Assembly: GCA_031446165.1 (NCBI GenBank)
Contig: CP132905.1
Coordinates: 620,001 to 684,000 of the forward strand
Direction of reading: 5' to 3'
From: Arsenophonus sp031446165
GTDB taxonomy: Bacteria; Pseudomonadota; Gammaproteobacteria; Enterobacterales; Enterobacteriaceae
DNA length: 64,000 nucleotides
A program made the translations under genes and the position numbers. Below the pieces are notes generated by a model. It had not been told where the DNA came from. It made no database searches and was given only the letters and a program-made list of their open reading frames with translations. Below, in pieces: positions 28,879-39,554 of the stretch; position 1 is the stretch's first letter; the number at the start of each line of letters is the position of its first letter.

Positions 28879-29867
28879 TTTCCATAAAAAAAAATACAAA
28901 TAGCATCATTATTACTCCAGGTGAACCATCTGGAATAGGTCCTGATATTTTAATACAAATTGCTCAACACAATTGGCCAGTTCAACTAGTCGCTTGTGCT
29001 GATCCAAATCTATTAAAAGCTCGTGCAAAATTATTAAATTTAGAATTAACAATATATCCTCCAGACTTTAAAAATAACATGCAAGCTGCTAAAACATTGA
29101 CAGTTTTACCAATAAAATTACCTGTTCAAGTTATACCTGGTCAACTTAATAAAAAAAATAGCAGTTATGTAATAGAAACATTGCGTCGGGCATGTGATGG
29201 TTGTATAAATGGCGAATTTTCAGGATTAGTTACTGGTCCGGTACATAAAGCAATTATCAACGATGCAGGTATTCCATTTACTGGACATACTGAATTTTTA
29301 GCTAAGAGAAGCAAAGTTGAAAAAGTAGTCATGATGTTAACTACAAAAAAAATAAAAATTGCCCTTGCTACAACCCATATACCTCTTAAAGAGGTACCTC
29401 ATGCAATCACTTTTAAAAATTTACAAGAAACTATTTATATTTTACATCAAGAATTGAAATCTAAATTTAAAATTCGCACACCAAATATTTATGTATGTGG
29501 ATTAAATCCGCATGCTGGGGAATATGGATATATTGGAAATGAAGAAATTGAAATTATCATTCCATTAATTAAAAAATTACGTATAGAAGGATTAAAAGTT
29601 TATGGTCCTTTTCCTGCAGATACTTTATTTCAAACAAAGTATTTAAATAAAGCAGATGTAATTTTAGCTATGTATCATGATCAAGGTCTTCCTGTATTAA
29701 AATATAAAGCTTTTCATCATGCTGTTAACGTTACTTTAGGATTACCTTTTATACGTACATCGGTAGATCATGGAACAGCAATAGAGTTAGCAGGCACTCT
29801 AAAAGCAAATATCAATAGTTTCATAATTGCATTAAAACTAGCTATTAATATGATTAAAAAAAAATGA
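28875..29867 (+). CDS. pdxA: 4-hydroxythreonine-4-phosphate dehydrogenase
   Basis: NAD-dependent, metal-requiring step of the DXP-dependent route to pyridoxal phosphate (vitamin B6). The 330 residues match E. coli (329). ITPGEPSGIGPDI opens the fold. The metal ligands are the histidines of TGPVHK, LNPHAGE and MYHDQGLPVLK, all present. ATGA overlaps couple it to surA upstream and rsmA downstream. In a nutritional symbiont this gene is consistent with B6 supply. Confidence 0.97.
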   Translation: MISIKKNTNSIIITPGEPSGIGPDILIQIAQHNWPVQLVACADPNLLKARAKLLNLELTIYPPDFKNNMQAAKTLTVLPIKLPVQVIPGQLNKKNSSYVIETLRRACDGCINGEFSGLVTGPVHKAIINDAGIPFTGHTEFLAKRSKVEKVVMMLTTKKIKIALATTHIPLKEVPHAITFKNLQETIYILHQELKSKFKIRTPNIYVCGLNPHAGEYGYIGNEEIEIIIPLIKKLRIEGLKVYGPFPADTLFQTKYLNKADVILAMYHDQGLPVLKYKAFHHAVNVTLGLPFIRTSVDHGTAIELAGTLKANINSFIIALKLAINMIKKK

Positions 29868-30700
29868 ATAATCCACGAACCTATAAAGGACACTTTCTTC
29901 GTAAACGGTTTGGACAAATTTTTTTAACTGATCCTTATATTATTAATAATATCATTAAAATTTTCAATCCAAAAGATAACCAAGAAATAATTGAAATTGG
30001 GCCAGGTTTAGGAGTATTAACATTACCCCTGATGAAGTATGTAAAACATATGACGGTAATAGAGCTAGATAGAAATTTAGCTTTTCGGTTAATGATACAT
30101 CCAAAATTAAAAAATAAATTAACAATTTTACAAAATGATGCAATGAAAATTAATTTTTCTGCTTTTTCCCAATCAAAAGGTAAAAAAATTCGGATATTAG
30201 GAAACCTTCCTTATAATATTTCTATCCCTTTAATTTTTCATCTTTTTACTTATATAAGTACTATTACTGATATGTGTTTTATGCTACAAAAAGAGGTAAT
30301 TAACCGTTTAATAACAAAAAAAAATATGAAAACATACGGACATCTTACTGTAATGACTCAATATTATTGTCAAATAGAACATATGTTAACAGTACCACCT
30401 TCATCTTTTATACCAATTCCAAAAGTAGAATCAGGTATTGTCCGATTAATTCCTCATAAAAAAAACCATTACCCTATTTGTGACGTCAAAAAACTAAATA
30501 CTATTACAAAATTAGCATTTAATCAAAGACGCAAAATTATTAGTAATAGTTTAAAAGAAATATTTACTATTGAAGATTTCAAAAAACTAAACATTAATCC
30601 GAACAGCCGTGCTGAGAATATTTCAATTAAAAAATATTGCCAATTAGCAAATTTAATTTCTACAAACGACATAAATTATAATAGTCTTTTAAAAAACTAA
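29864..30700 (+). CDS. rsmA: 16S rRNA dimethyladenosine transferase (KsgA)
   Basis: Dimethylates the two adjacent adenines of 16S helix 45 as a late check on small-subunit assembly; also known as ksgA. The 278 residues compare with 273 in E. coli. The SAM site EIGPGLGVLT (GPGLG at 46-50) and the catalytic NLPYNIS at 114-120 are intact, and KRFGQIFLTDPYII is the family start. It overlaps pdxA by 4 bases. In E. coli apaG follows; it is gone here. Confidence 0.97.
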   Translation: MNNPRTYKGHFLRKRFGQIFLTDPYIINNIIKIFNPKDNQEIIEIGPGLGVLTLPLMKYVKHMTVIELDRNLAFRLMIHPKLKNKLTILQNDAMKINFSAFSQSKGKKIRILGNLPYNISIPLIFHLFTYISTITDMCFMLQKEVINRLITKKNMKTYGHLTVMTQYYCQIEHMLTVPPSSFIPIPKVESGIVRLIPHKKNHYPICDVKKLNTITKLAFNQRRKIISNSLKEIFTIEDFKKLNINPNSRAENISIKKYCQLANLISTNDINYNSLLKN

Positions 30701-31049
30701 ATAAAACATTTATCTGAATTTCCTAAATTTTTACATAAAATACAAATTTTTAAAATTATTAAATTTTTCTTATGTAATAAAAAAAATACTGTACATTATT
30801 TCAAATAATAAAAATTTAAAAAAAATACTACACTATAAATAATACTAAATAAACTACATAAAATATAAATATCAAAAAACATAAAAAAGATCTGTTCTCA
30901 AAAAAATGTTTTTTTATCATAAAAAATGATAATATTCAAAAAATTTTAGTTAAAACTATAGAAATTATTATATTGATAATATTAAAAAAATTAAGCAAAT
31001 ATTCTTATGTTATATCTTTCAATACAAAACAGTAATTCACTAAATAAAT
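30701..31049. other. Spacer where apaG stood (rsmA to apaH)
   Basis: About 350 bases of A+T-rich sequence in place of apaG. It contains inverted arms TTACATAA (30731-30738) and TTATGTAA (30770-30777), and a 7-bp hairpin TTATCAT/ATGATAA at 30914-30932. Either could terminate the lptD operon, leaving apaH to its own promoter. No ORF. Confidence 0.45.
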
Positions 31050-31859
31050 ATGTCTACTTATCTAATAGGTGATATTCATGGTTGCTATGATGAACTTAAA
31101 GCACTTTTAAAAAAAGTAAAATTTAATCCTACTAAAGATATTTTATGGATAACTGGTGATCTAGTTGCACGTGGACCACATTCTTTAAAAGTTTTACGCT
31201 ATATAAAAACAATATCTACATCGGTAAAAATAGTGCTAGGTAACCATGACCTTAACTTAATCAGTATATATTATAAAATTAATCGGCATAAACCAAAAGA
31301 TAAACTAAAAAAAATACTTTCATCACCTGATGCTGCACTGCTTATTAATTGGTTAAGAAAGCAACCACTCTTACAGATTGATGATGAAAAAAAAATCATT
31401 ATGTCACATGCAGGAATTACACCACAATGGGATTTACAAACCGCTAAAATATGTGCTAAAGAAATAGAAACAATACTTCGTAGTAATGTATATCCTATAT
31501 TTCTACAATCCATATATGGTAATGCACCAAATACTTGGTCATCTCAACTAAAAGGATTATCTCGTTTACGTTTTTCTACTAATGTTTTCACACGTATGCG
31601 ATATTGTTGGCCTAATGGACGATTAAATTTAGAATGGAAAGGTACACCAGAAAAAACTCCACTGCCTTTAATACCTTGGTTTAATTTAATGCGGAAGATA
31701 CCTCAAGATTATACAATTATTTTTGGTCATTGGTCTTCTCTTAAAGGAAAAGGTACTCCTCATGGGATTTATTGCCTTGATACAGGCTGTTGCTGGGGAG
31801 GAAAACTTACTTTAATGCGTTGGGAAGATAAAAAATATTTTATACAAAAAAAACAATAA
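31050..31859 (+). CDS. apaH: Diadenosine tetraphosphatase (Np4A de-capping enzyme)
   Basis: Symmetrical Ap4A hydrolase that also removes Np4 caps from RNA. The 269 residues compare with 280 in E. coli. The metallophosphatase motifs are in order: GDIHG at 7-11, GDLVARGP at 36-43, GNHD at 64-67, MSHAGI, and the late FGHWSSLKG and GIYCLDTGCCWGG. It stands 350 bases after rsmA with apaG missing between, and faces folA convergently across 111 bases. With RppH it gives the genome two RNA 5'-end hydrolases. Confidence 0.96.
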   Translation: MSTYLIGDIHGCYDELKALLKKVKFNPTKDILWITGDLVARGPHSLKVLRYIKTISTSVKIVLGNHDLNLISIYYKINRHKPKDKLKKILSSPDAALLINWLRKQPLLQIDDEKKIIMSHAGITPQWDLQTAKICAKEIETILRSNVYPIFLQSIYGNAPNTWSSQLKGLSRLRFSTNVFTRMRYCWPNGRLNLEWKGTPEKTPLPLIPWFNLMRKIPQDYTIIFGHWSSLKGKGTPHGIYCLDTGCCWGGKLTLMRWEDKKYFIQKKQ

Positions 31860-31970
31860 AACATCAAATTAATGTTTTAAAAAATATAAAAATTTTAGAT
31901 CATATGAATACATTTCAGATTTATATAAAATCTCTAATAGATTTATTTTTTATTAAGAAACATAAATTTA

Positions 31971-32471
31971 TCAACTTACGATACAACGTTCTAATATTTC
32001 AAATCGATAATTATAAGAATTTCTTAAATCTGCTAAATGATATTCAGTAAAAACTACAGTCCATTCATTATAATTATAACTTGGAAAATAAGTATCACCT
32101 TTTACTTTTACATCAATATGTGTTAAATAAAGACGATTTGCTAGTGGCAAAAATAATTCATAAATTTTTCCACCACCAATAATCATAACTTCTTCCGCTT
32201 GTCCTGTTGATTTTAATGCTTCTTCAATTGAATTTACCCAAATAAGATCTTTAGTATTCTTATTACTTTTTTTATGACTTAGAATAATATTTAAACGTTG
32301 AGGCAGGGGATGCTCTCCTATAGATTCATAAGTTATACGTCCCATTATAATTGGTTTATGCAATGCATGATATTTAAACCATGCAAGATCACCTGCTAAA
32401 AACCATGGAATAGTATTATTAATTCCAATTACTTGATCTGATGCCATTGCTGCAATTAAACTAATTTTCAT
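31971..32471 (-). CDS. folA: Dihydrofolate reductase
   Basis: Reduces dihydrofolate to tetrahydrofolate with NADPH, and is required because ThyA generates dihydrofolate. The 166 residues compare with 159 in E. coli. IAAMASDQVIG opens the fold. The active-site acid is D28 within PWFLAGDLAWFK (E. coli D27), and IGGGKIYELFLP, YLTHIDVKVKGDTYFP and FEILER are conserved. The convergent arrangement with apaH is as in E. coli. It is the last gene of this ancestral block. Confidence 0.97.
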   Translation of the reverse strand: MKISLIAAMASDQVIGINNTIPWFLAGDLAWFKYHALHKPIIMGRITYESIGEHPLPQRLNIILSHKKSNKNTKDLIWVNSIEEALKSTGQAEEVMIIGGGKIYELFLPLANRLYLTHIDVKVKGDTYFPSYNYNEWTVVFTEYHLADLRNSYNYRFEILERCIVS

Positions 32472-33858
32472 GAATTAACCTAAACATAAACGAACAATAA
32501 ATGTTGATTTTTTATCATGAAAAATATTTTTATACAAAATATTACTTATTATAAATAAAATTTTCTATATAATGAAAAAGTTTTGAAAATGTATTTAAAA
32601 TAATAAAGTATTTTTTAAAAACTTAAAAATTTACTATATTAAATGAATGATTAATTCAAAAAATATTCTTCTAATTATCATATATTTCTTTGATTATTAA
32701 AAAGTTATTCTAAAAATAATCATATATAAAACATTATTTATCGTGCAATACCAATAACTATTTCAAAAATATTTAAAATAAAAGATTTAAAATTAATGAT
32801 TCTATTTATAATATTCTCATTATATCCGAAATATCAATTTTTAAAATAATATTAAAAAACTATCTAGATTCATTTTTTAAAAAACATAATATCAGTTATA
32901 AAAAAATCAACAACAATTTTATTTTATATAGAAAAAATATCAATTAAAACATTATTTAATAATTTATTACAAAAAAATTTTATTTTTGGAAGTTTTCTAT
33001 AAAATTTATCTTTTATAAAAGCAAAACTTAAACTTATCTAAAAAATAGAATATTTAATAATTTAATTATAAAAAATTAGAAAAAAAGTAAAAATAATAAA
33101 TAGATTTATTTAAAATATGAAAAAATATTTTCTTAATAAACAAAACAATAGTTTTTATTACATAAAATTTATATATATTTCCTAAAAAGAATATTAGCTA
33201 TTTTTTACTATCATGAAATTTAAATTTTATTTATGATTAAAATATACATTGATGAAAATATTTTTTTATGATCCCCTAATGCAGAGATATCACATTTTAT
33301 TAAAATCAATAAAATACCTTTTTTACAAAAAAAGAATTCAATAAAATAACTAAAAAACTGATTTAAAAATATTTTATAACTCTTAATCATTAAAAATAGT
33401 ATGACAACTTTTGTCATAAGTTTTATTTATATCTCAATAAAATAAACCATAAATTAATTAAGTATAATTAAAAATTAAATATACTTATTGTAAAATATAA
33501 CAACAAAAAAATTTTTATAATTTTTATTATTAATATCAACTAAATATTTATTTTTTATCTTGAATATTTTAATAGCTACTACATTAATATATTATAAATA
33601 AATATTAATATGAATTAAAATTAAACAATATTAATATATAAAATATGATTATATTAAAAAACGTTTTTCAGTAAAAAAATTAGTTTCCTTTATTCAAAAA
33701 AATATATTTTAATTTTAAAATTTTTTAATTTAAATAATAGTTAATAACCATGATTTTGTTATAAAAAATAAATTATATTTAAAATCATTAGATATTTTAT
33801 ATAAGAATTTTTAAATATATATAAATATAAAAATAAAAATTTTACATAAGAACATCAT
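32472..33858. other. Gene desert at a synteny junction (folA to plsC)
   Basis: About 1.39 kb. folA and plsC are distant in E. coli, so this is a breakpoint. A 65-codon open frame at 33220-33417 on the minus strand has no recognisable features and I do not accept it. A compact 8-bp palindrome lies at 33400-33418. Otherwise only A/T runs. Confidence 0.5.
33400..33418. repeat. 8-bp inverted repeat TATGACAA-N3-TTGTCATA
   Basis: TATGACAA and TTGTCATA are perfect arms with a 3-base spacer. It stands out from the desert by its G/C positions. It could be an operator remnant or a small hairpin. No adjacent gene explains it. Confidence 0.4.
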
Positions 33859-34596
33859 TTATAAGTTTTTTCTTTTATCTTGTGTTTCAACTTCTTTATC
33901 TAATTTTTTAATGTGTGCTTTAAATAAATCGTGACAATATTTTGTTAATTCACGTACATTTTTTAAATGATATTTTTTAGTATCTATAGGTGGTAACATT
34001 TCAAGAATTACAAAACCATTATTAAACCGATTAAGCTTAATACGTCCTTCTGTTGTTGATAAACAAACAGGAACTATTGGCACACCAGCTGCAATAGCTG
34101 CATAAAATGCACCTGTTTTAAATGGTAATAAACCACGTCCACGACTTCGTGTGCCTTCAGGAAAAATCCAAACAGAAATTTTTCTTTTTTTGATTTGATT
34201 AACAATTTGCATAATTGTATTATGAGCTTTATTTCGATTAAACCGATCAATTAAAATATTGCCAGATAACCAATATAACTGCCCAAAAAATGGAATCAAT
34301 GCTAAACTTTTTTTTCCAACAGTTACAGTATTTGCTTGTACTGCATTTGACATTGTTACCATATCATAATTATTTTGATGATTACCAATATAAATAGTAG
34401 GGCCATAATTTACTACTTCAGCAGGCAAACGTTCAATAATTTTAATCCCGAAAATATAAGATAACTTACCAAATAAACGACTAAACCTCATTACATTACA
34501 TGAATCTTTTGGGTGTAATAAACAATAAAAAAAACCAAATACAGAAACAAAAATAGTAAATAAAATAACAATAATGATACGAAAAATAGCTAACAT
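33859..34596 (-). CDS. plsC: 1-acyl-sn-glycerol-3-phosphate acyltransferase
   Basis: Inner-membrane acyltransferase that makes phosphatidic acid from lysophosphatidic acid. The 245 residues match E. coli PlsC (245). A hydrophobic N-terminus (about 3-26) precedes the HX4D catalytic motif at 73-78 (NHQNNYD) and FPEGTRS at 145-151, with GVPIVPVCLS after it. It lies 60 bases downstream of parC in the same direction, as in E. coli, so it is probably in the parC transcript. Confidence 0.96.
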   Translation of the reverse strand: MLAIFRIIIVILFTIFVSVFGFFYCLLHPKDSCNVMRFSRLFGKLSYIFGIKIIERLPAEVVNYGPTIYIGNHQNNYDMVTMSNAVQANTVTVGKKSLALIPFFGQLYWLSGNILIDRFNRNKAHNTIMQIVNQIKKRKISVWIFPEGTRSRGRGLLPFKTGAFYAAIAAGVPIVPVCLSTTEGRIKLNRFNNGFVILEMLPPIDTKKYHLKNVRELTKYCHDLFKAHIKKLDKEVETQDKRKNL

Positions 34597-34656
34597 CTCA
34601 ACCTCAAAATAAAAAACCTTATAAAAAAATATAAAGAAAAAATCATCACTAATTAT

Positions 34657-36897
34657 TTAAAAATAATTAACTTCTATATTTTTGATTTTTTTAAATCTAT
34701 TTGGCAACAAAAAACCTTCCTGACCTCTTTCAGAACGATATTTATCTAAATCTTTTTTCTTAAAAATTGATTTTCTTTTATCAAAAAAAAATGTGACTGA
34801 AGCATCAGAGGATAAACACACTAACCAAACGAGTAAATCATTTCTAATTATTGCTTTTTTATTAAGAATGTTAATTATACGACAACCCTTACCTTTAGAA
34901 AGTAATGGGATTTTACTAATAGGAAAAATTAACATTTTTCCTATTTTTGTAATGGCTAATAAATCCAATTTTTTATTATTGATTGCTAATGGTGGAAGTA
35001 TCTTAGCATTTTTAGTTAATTTAATTACACTTTTACCTTTTTTATGTTTTGCCACTAAGTTATTAAAAGAACAAATAAAACCATAACCAGCATCAGATGC
35101 TAATAAAAACTCTTTTTCTTTTTTTGCACTTAACAGATACTCAATAGTTGCATCATACGGTAAAAGTAATTTACTTGTAATAAGCGTTTCTTTTCCACAT
35201 CGTGAAAAAAGATCAAATGGATTTAATGAATAAGTACGTCCAGTATTATCAATTAAAACAACAAATTGATTTGTTTTGGTTTTTACTGCACTATGAAACC
35301 TATCTCCTACTTTATAATTTAATCTTATCGGATCAATATCATATCCTTTAACACTTCGTATCCATCCCATAACAGATAAAACAACAGTAACAGATTCAGA
35401 ATATATATGATTTTGCGTAATTACTTTTTCTCTAGAATTGTGATTAAGTGGTGAACAACGTGGATCACCATAAATCTTTGCAGCTTCTTGAATTTCTTTT
35501 TTCATTAAAAAATTCAAAGATTGTTCAGAACTCAAAATCGCTTCCTGTTTTTCTCGTTCTCTTATTAATTTTTTTTTTTCATTACGTAACTTACACTCCT
35601 CCGATTTATCTAAATTACGTAATTTTAATTCCATAATAAAATCTGCCTGTACTTCTGAAATAGAAAAACGCGATACTAATACTAATTTAGGATTATTTTC
35701 ATAACGAATAATCTGAATAATTTCATCAACATATAGATGAGCAATTAACAAACCATCAAGAATATGCAACCGTTTTAACACTTCCTGTAAACGATGATTT
35801 AAACGATTACGTATCATTTTTCGTCTGAAACATAGCCATTCATGTAAAATATCAAGCAGTCCTTTTACTCCTGGACGTTCATTTAAACCAATCATGTTTA
35901 AATTAACCCGATAACTTTTTTCTAAATAAGTTGTTTTAAACAAATATAGCATCATTTTTTTTAAATCTACATGATCATTTTTTGGTATAATAACCAAACG
36001 TGTTGGATAATTATGATCAGATTCATCACGTAAATCTTCTACTGTAGACAATTTTTTTATACGTATTTGTAAAGCAATCTGTTCTAGAATTTTAGTGCTA
36101 GACACTTGATAGGGCAATGCAGTAATTACAATCTTACCTTTTTCTATTTTCCAAATAGCACGCACTCGAAGAGATCCACGACCTGTCTGATAAATTTTTT
36201 TTATTTCTTCTTTTGAAGAAATAATTTCTGCTTGTGTTGGATAATCAGGTCCTGGTATAACTTTCATTAACATGTTAAGATCTGCGTTTCTATTTTCTAA
36301 TAAAATAACTAACGCATTTGCTACTTCATTAATATTATGCGGAGGGATATCTGTTGCCATTCCAACAGCAATACCTGTTGTCCCATTTAATAAAATATTT
36401 GGTAATCTCGATGGTAATATATTAGGTTCTTCTAAAGTCCCATCAAAATTACTATTCCATTTTACTGTACCGAGATTTAATTCACTTAATAAAATTTCAG
36501 TATATTTAGATAACCGTGATTCAGTATAACGCATAGCTGCAAAAGATTTTGGATCATCTAGTGCTCCCCAATTTCCTTGACCATCAATTAATGGATAACG
36601 ATAAGAAAATGGCTGTGCCATTAAAACCATTGCTTCATAACAAGCAGTATCACCATGTGGATGATATTTTCCTAATACATCACCAACTGTACGTGCTGAC
36701 TTTTTATATTTTGCACCACAACCTAAACCAAGTTCAGACATAGCATAAAGAATGCGTCTTTGAACCGGTTTTAATCCATCGCCAATAAATGGTAATGCCC
36801 TATCCATAACGACATACATAGCATAATTTAAATAAGCTTTCTCTGCAAAATTATGCAATAATTCCTGTTTGCAATCATTAAACAGTATCTGATTCAT
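34657..36897 (-). CDS. parC: DNA topoisomerase IV subunit A
   Basis: Cleavage-reunion subunit of the chromosome-decatenating type II topoisomerase. The 746 residues match E. coli (752). The catalytic tyrosine is Y124 in SFAAMRYTESRLSKYTE. The quinolone region is GKYHPHGDTACYEAM, with Thr84 at the place of E. coli Ser80. The GIAVGMATDIPPHN segment, the long coiled coil and the C-terminal pinwheel repeats are present. It starts 43 bases past the parE stop, so the two subunits are adjacent here, closer than in E. coli. Confidence 0.97.
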   Translation of the reverse strand: MNQILFNDCKQELLHNFAEKAYLNYAMYVVMDRALPFIGDGLKPVQRRILYAMSELGLGCGAKYKKSARTVGDVLGKYHPHGDTACYEAMVLMAQPFSYRYPLIDGQGNWGALDDPKSFAAMRYTESRLSKYTEILLSELNLGTVKWNSNFDGTLEEPNILPSRLPNILLNGTTGIAVGMATDIPPHNINEVANALVILLENRNADLNMLMKVIPGPDYPTQAEIISSKEEIKKIYQTGRGSLRVRAIWKIEKGKIVITALPYQVSSTKILEQIALQIRIKKLSTVEDLRDESDHNYPTRLVIIPKNDHVDLKKMMLYLFKTTYLEKSYRVNLNMIGLNERPGVKGLLDILHEWLCFRRKMIRNRLNHRLQEVLKRLHILDGLLIAHLYVDEIIQIIRYENNPKLVLVSRFSISEVQADFIMELKLRNLDKSEECKLRNEKKKLIREREKQEAILSSEQSLNFLMKKEIQEAAKIYGDPRCSPLNHNSREKVITQNHIYSESVTVVLSVMGWIRSVKGYDIDPIRLNYKVGDRFHSAVKTKTNQFVVLIDNTGRTYSLNPFDLFSRCGKETLITSKLLLPYDATIEYLLSAKKEKEFLLASDAGYGFICSFNNLVAKHKKGKSVIKLTKNAKILPPLAINNKKLDLLAITKIGKMLIFPISKIPLLSKGKGCRIINILNKKAIIRNDLLVWLVCLSSDASVTFFFDKRKSIFKKKDLDKYRSERGQEGFLLPNRFKKIKNIEVNYF

Positions 36898-36940
36898 TCA
36901 ATACCTCTGCATTCAATGAATAATACCTAATTAAAAAGTA

Positions 36941-38830
36941 TTACAATTCAATATCAATTGAATTTCCTGTATTTTGTAACCAATTTCGTCTATCTTCCGA
37001 ACGTTTTTTAGATAATAACATATCCATTATAGCCAAAGTTTTTTGATAATTATTTTGATCAATAACTAATCGAATTAACCGACGCGTATGAGGAAGAAAA
37101 GTCGTCTCACGTAATTGATCAGGATTCATTTCACCTAATCCTTTAAAACGTTGAATATTTGGTTTACCTCTTTTATGACTCAATTTCTTAAGAAGAGCAT
37201 ATTTTTCTTTTTCATTAAACGCATAATAATTTTTTTTACATAAATCAATACGATATAATGGTGGCATTGCAATATATATATAACCTGCTTTTACTAAGGA
37301 TAAAAAATGACGAAAAAAAAGTGCACAAAGTAACGTTGCAATATGCAAACCATCTGAATCTGCATCAGATAAAAAACAAATTTTACCATATCGGAGAGTA
37401 CTTAAATCATCACTACCTGGTAGAATACCCATAGCCATTGAAATATCATGAACTTCATTTGAATTTAAAATGGCATCAGAAGAAACGTCCCAAGTATTCA
37501 ATATTTTACCTCTAAGTGGTAAAATTGCCTGATATTCACGATCACGAGCTTGTTTAGCAGATCCACCTGCTGAATCTCCCTCTACTAAAAATAACTCAGT
37601 AGAATAAATATTTTTTGAAATACAATTCGCTAGTTTACCAGGTAAAGTAAGACAACCCATTGATTTTTTAAATGCTATTTTCTGTAGAATTTTCGATCTT
37701 TTTTTCGCACTAGCAATAAGAAATTCTGCCAATTTTTCAGCTTCTTGAATATTTTTATTTAACCAAATCGTAAACATGTTTTTAATTATTTCACAAACAA
37801 ATCTAGCACTATGTCGAGAAGAAAGACGTTCCTTAGTTTGCCCAGAAAACTGCGGATCTTTCATTTTTATTGACAAAATATATGCGCATTGATCAAAAAT
37901 ATCATGGTTATCTAGTTTTAAACCACGAGGGAGCAACTTTTTATATTCACAAAACTCTCGAATTGCATCTAATAAGCCTTGTCGTAAACCATTAACATGA
38001 GTTCCACCATGTATCGTAGGAATCAAATTAACATAACTTTCAGTTAATAATTCGCCACCTTCTGGCAACCACACTAATACCCAATCTAATGTATTTTCCT
38101 CCCCAAAAAAATTACCAAAAAATCCATTTTTTGGTAAAATAGTAGAACTATTGATGGATTCCATTAAATATTTCTTTAAACCATCTTTATAACACCAAAT
38201 TTTTTCAGTTTTATTAATATTATTCTTAAAAATAATTTTAACACCAGATAATAATACAGCTTTTGCCTTTAAAATATGTAGCAAATGAGGAATAGAAAAA
38301 CTGTTATTATCAAAAAAATTACTATCAGGCCAAAAATGAATACTCGTGCCGGAATTTTTTTTAGCACAATTACCAATAATTGCAAGTTCTTTTATTTTTT
38401 TACCATATGCAAAAACTATTTGATAAATATTTTTTTCGCGCTTAACTTTTACTTCAAGACGTTTTGATAAAGCATTAACTACTGAAAGACCAACACCATG
38501 TAACCCACCAGAAAATGGATAAAATTTATTAGAAAATTTCCCACCTGTATGCAAATTCCCTAAAATAACTTCTACAGCAGATATATTTTCTTTAGGATGA
38601 ATATCAATTGGTAAACCTCGTCCATCATCAATAACTTCTAAAGATTGATCGTCATGTAAAATTACAGTAATATTTTTAGCATAAGAAGCTAAAACTTCAT
38701 CTATACTATTATCAATAACCTCTTGTGCTAAATGATTAGGTCGAGACGTATTTGTATACATTCCAGGACGAAGACGTATTGGTTCTAACCCCTTCAATAC
38801 CTCAATTGCTTCTGCGTTATATTGCATCAT
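36941..38830 (-). CDS. parE: DNA topoisomerase IV subunit B
   Basis: ATPase subunit of topoisomerase IV. The 629 residues match E. coli (630). The GHKL ATP site is seen in EVIDNSIDEVLAS, DDGRGLPIDIHP and FSGGLHGVGLSVVNALS; the transducer carries the family's QTKERLSSR; the TOPRIM metal site has FLVEGDSAGGSAKQARDR and DADSDGLH. Two tandem ATG codons open the frame and neither has a strong ribosome site. Upstream, E. coli has yqiA, cpdA and yqiB, all absent. A 15-bp tandem duplication lies about 100 bases upstream of the start. Confidence 0.97.
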   Translation of the reverse strand: MMQYNAEAIEVLKGLEPIRLRPGMYTNTSRPNHLAQEVIDNSIDEVLASYAKNITVILHDDQSLEVIDDGRGLPIDIHPKENISAVEVILGNLHTGGKFSNKFYPFSGGLHGVGLSVVNALSKRLEVKVKREKNIYQIVFAYGKKIKELAIIGNCAKKNSGTSIHFWPDSNFFDNNSFSIPHLLHILKAKAVLLSGVKIIFKNNINKTEKIWCYKDGLKKYLMESINSSTILPKNGFFGNFFGEENTLDWVLVWLPEGGELLTESYVNLIPTIHGGTHVNGLRQGLLDAIREFCEYKKLLPRGLKLDNHDIFDQCAYILSIKMKDPQFSGQTKERLSSRHSARFVCEIIKNMFTIWLNKNIQEAEKLAEFLIASAKKRSKILQKIAFKKSMGCLTLPGKLANCISKNIYSTELFLVEGDSAGGSAKQARDREYQAILPLRGKILNTWDVSSDAILNSNEVHDISMAMGILPGSDDLSTLRYGKICFLSDADSDGLHIATLLCALFFRHFLSLVKAGYIYIAMPPLYRIDLCKKNYYAFNEKEKYALLKKLSHKRGKPNIQRFKGLGEMNPDQLRETTFLPHTRRLIRLVIDQNNYQKTLAIMDMLLSKKRSEDRRNWLQNTGNSIDIEL

Positions 38831-38926
38831 ATGATTCTTATTTATTGCAACTTAGTAAAATCATTGATATTACTAAAGTTAGTAATATACTAATAAAGTT
38901 TTCAAAATATTATAACATACCATTAC

Positions 38927-38955
38927 TTCGATATTAAGTAATTCGATATTAAGTA
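38927..38955. repeat. 15-bp tandem duplication upstream of parE
   Basis: TTCGATATTAAGTAA (38927-38941) is followed at once by TTCGATATTAAGTA. It lies about 100 bases before the parE start and may carry or move its promoter. Confidence 0.75.
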
Positions 38956-39432
38956 CTTTTAAAATATTTCAATTTTTTTAGATATTTTCTAAAAAATAAA
39001 AATATTTGAATATATCTTAAAAGAGATATCATTGTGTATTGAAATAAGATATTACTTAATAAAATTTAAAATTATTTTTAATAATGATCAAATATAAAAA
39101 AAATATGTTTTATATTCATAATAAAATTAATTAATAATATTTATTTTTAAATAAACTTCAAAAATTTTTATTGAAAAAACAACAAAAATAAAAATATTTC
39201 TGAACCTAATATTAATATTCATTTTTAAAATTATTGCTTTATATTTATTAATTTTACTATTTACTAAACTTTAATAATAATTTTTTATTAAGAACAAGAT
39301 TTTCTTGCTAATTCATTTGATATTTAATTAGTAAAAATTAAAAACCGATATATTTAAATAATATATCATCAATAAAATAAAATTGTATTTTAATTTTTAC
39401 CCCTATTTTTTTAATCATCTATATAGAAATCA

Positions 39433-39466
39433 TTATCTTTATTTTTTTACAAAAAAATAAAGATAA
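39433..39466. terminator. 16-bp perfect hairpin downstream of nudF
   Basis: TTATCTTTATTTTTTT and AAAAAAATAAAGATAA are perfect 16-bp arms around a 2-base centre. It lies about 90 bases past the nudF stop. The T-run tail is better on the plus strand, so it could also be a leftover of the opposite strand's lost genes. Confidence 0.5.
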
Positions 39467-39554
39467 ATAATTTTTTATATTTTAAAAAAAATAGATAATG
39501 CACATTATATAATATAAATAAATTGTATAAAAAATGCTATATAAAAATAACTTA

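Larger units (their letters stand above)
38831..39554. other. Desert where yqiA, cpdA and yqiB stood
   Basis: About 720 bases between nudF and parE. Three E. coli genes (yqiA, cpdA, yqiB) should lie here and no part is readable. It holds the 15-bp tandem duplication at 38927-38955 and a 16-bp hairpin at 39433-39466. Confidence 0.5.

Noticed and set aside
33220..33417. 65-codon open frame in the folA/plsC desert
   Set aside because: Composition is Ile/Phe/Lys-rich as expected from random AT sequence, no motif, no ribosome site, and it is isolated.
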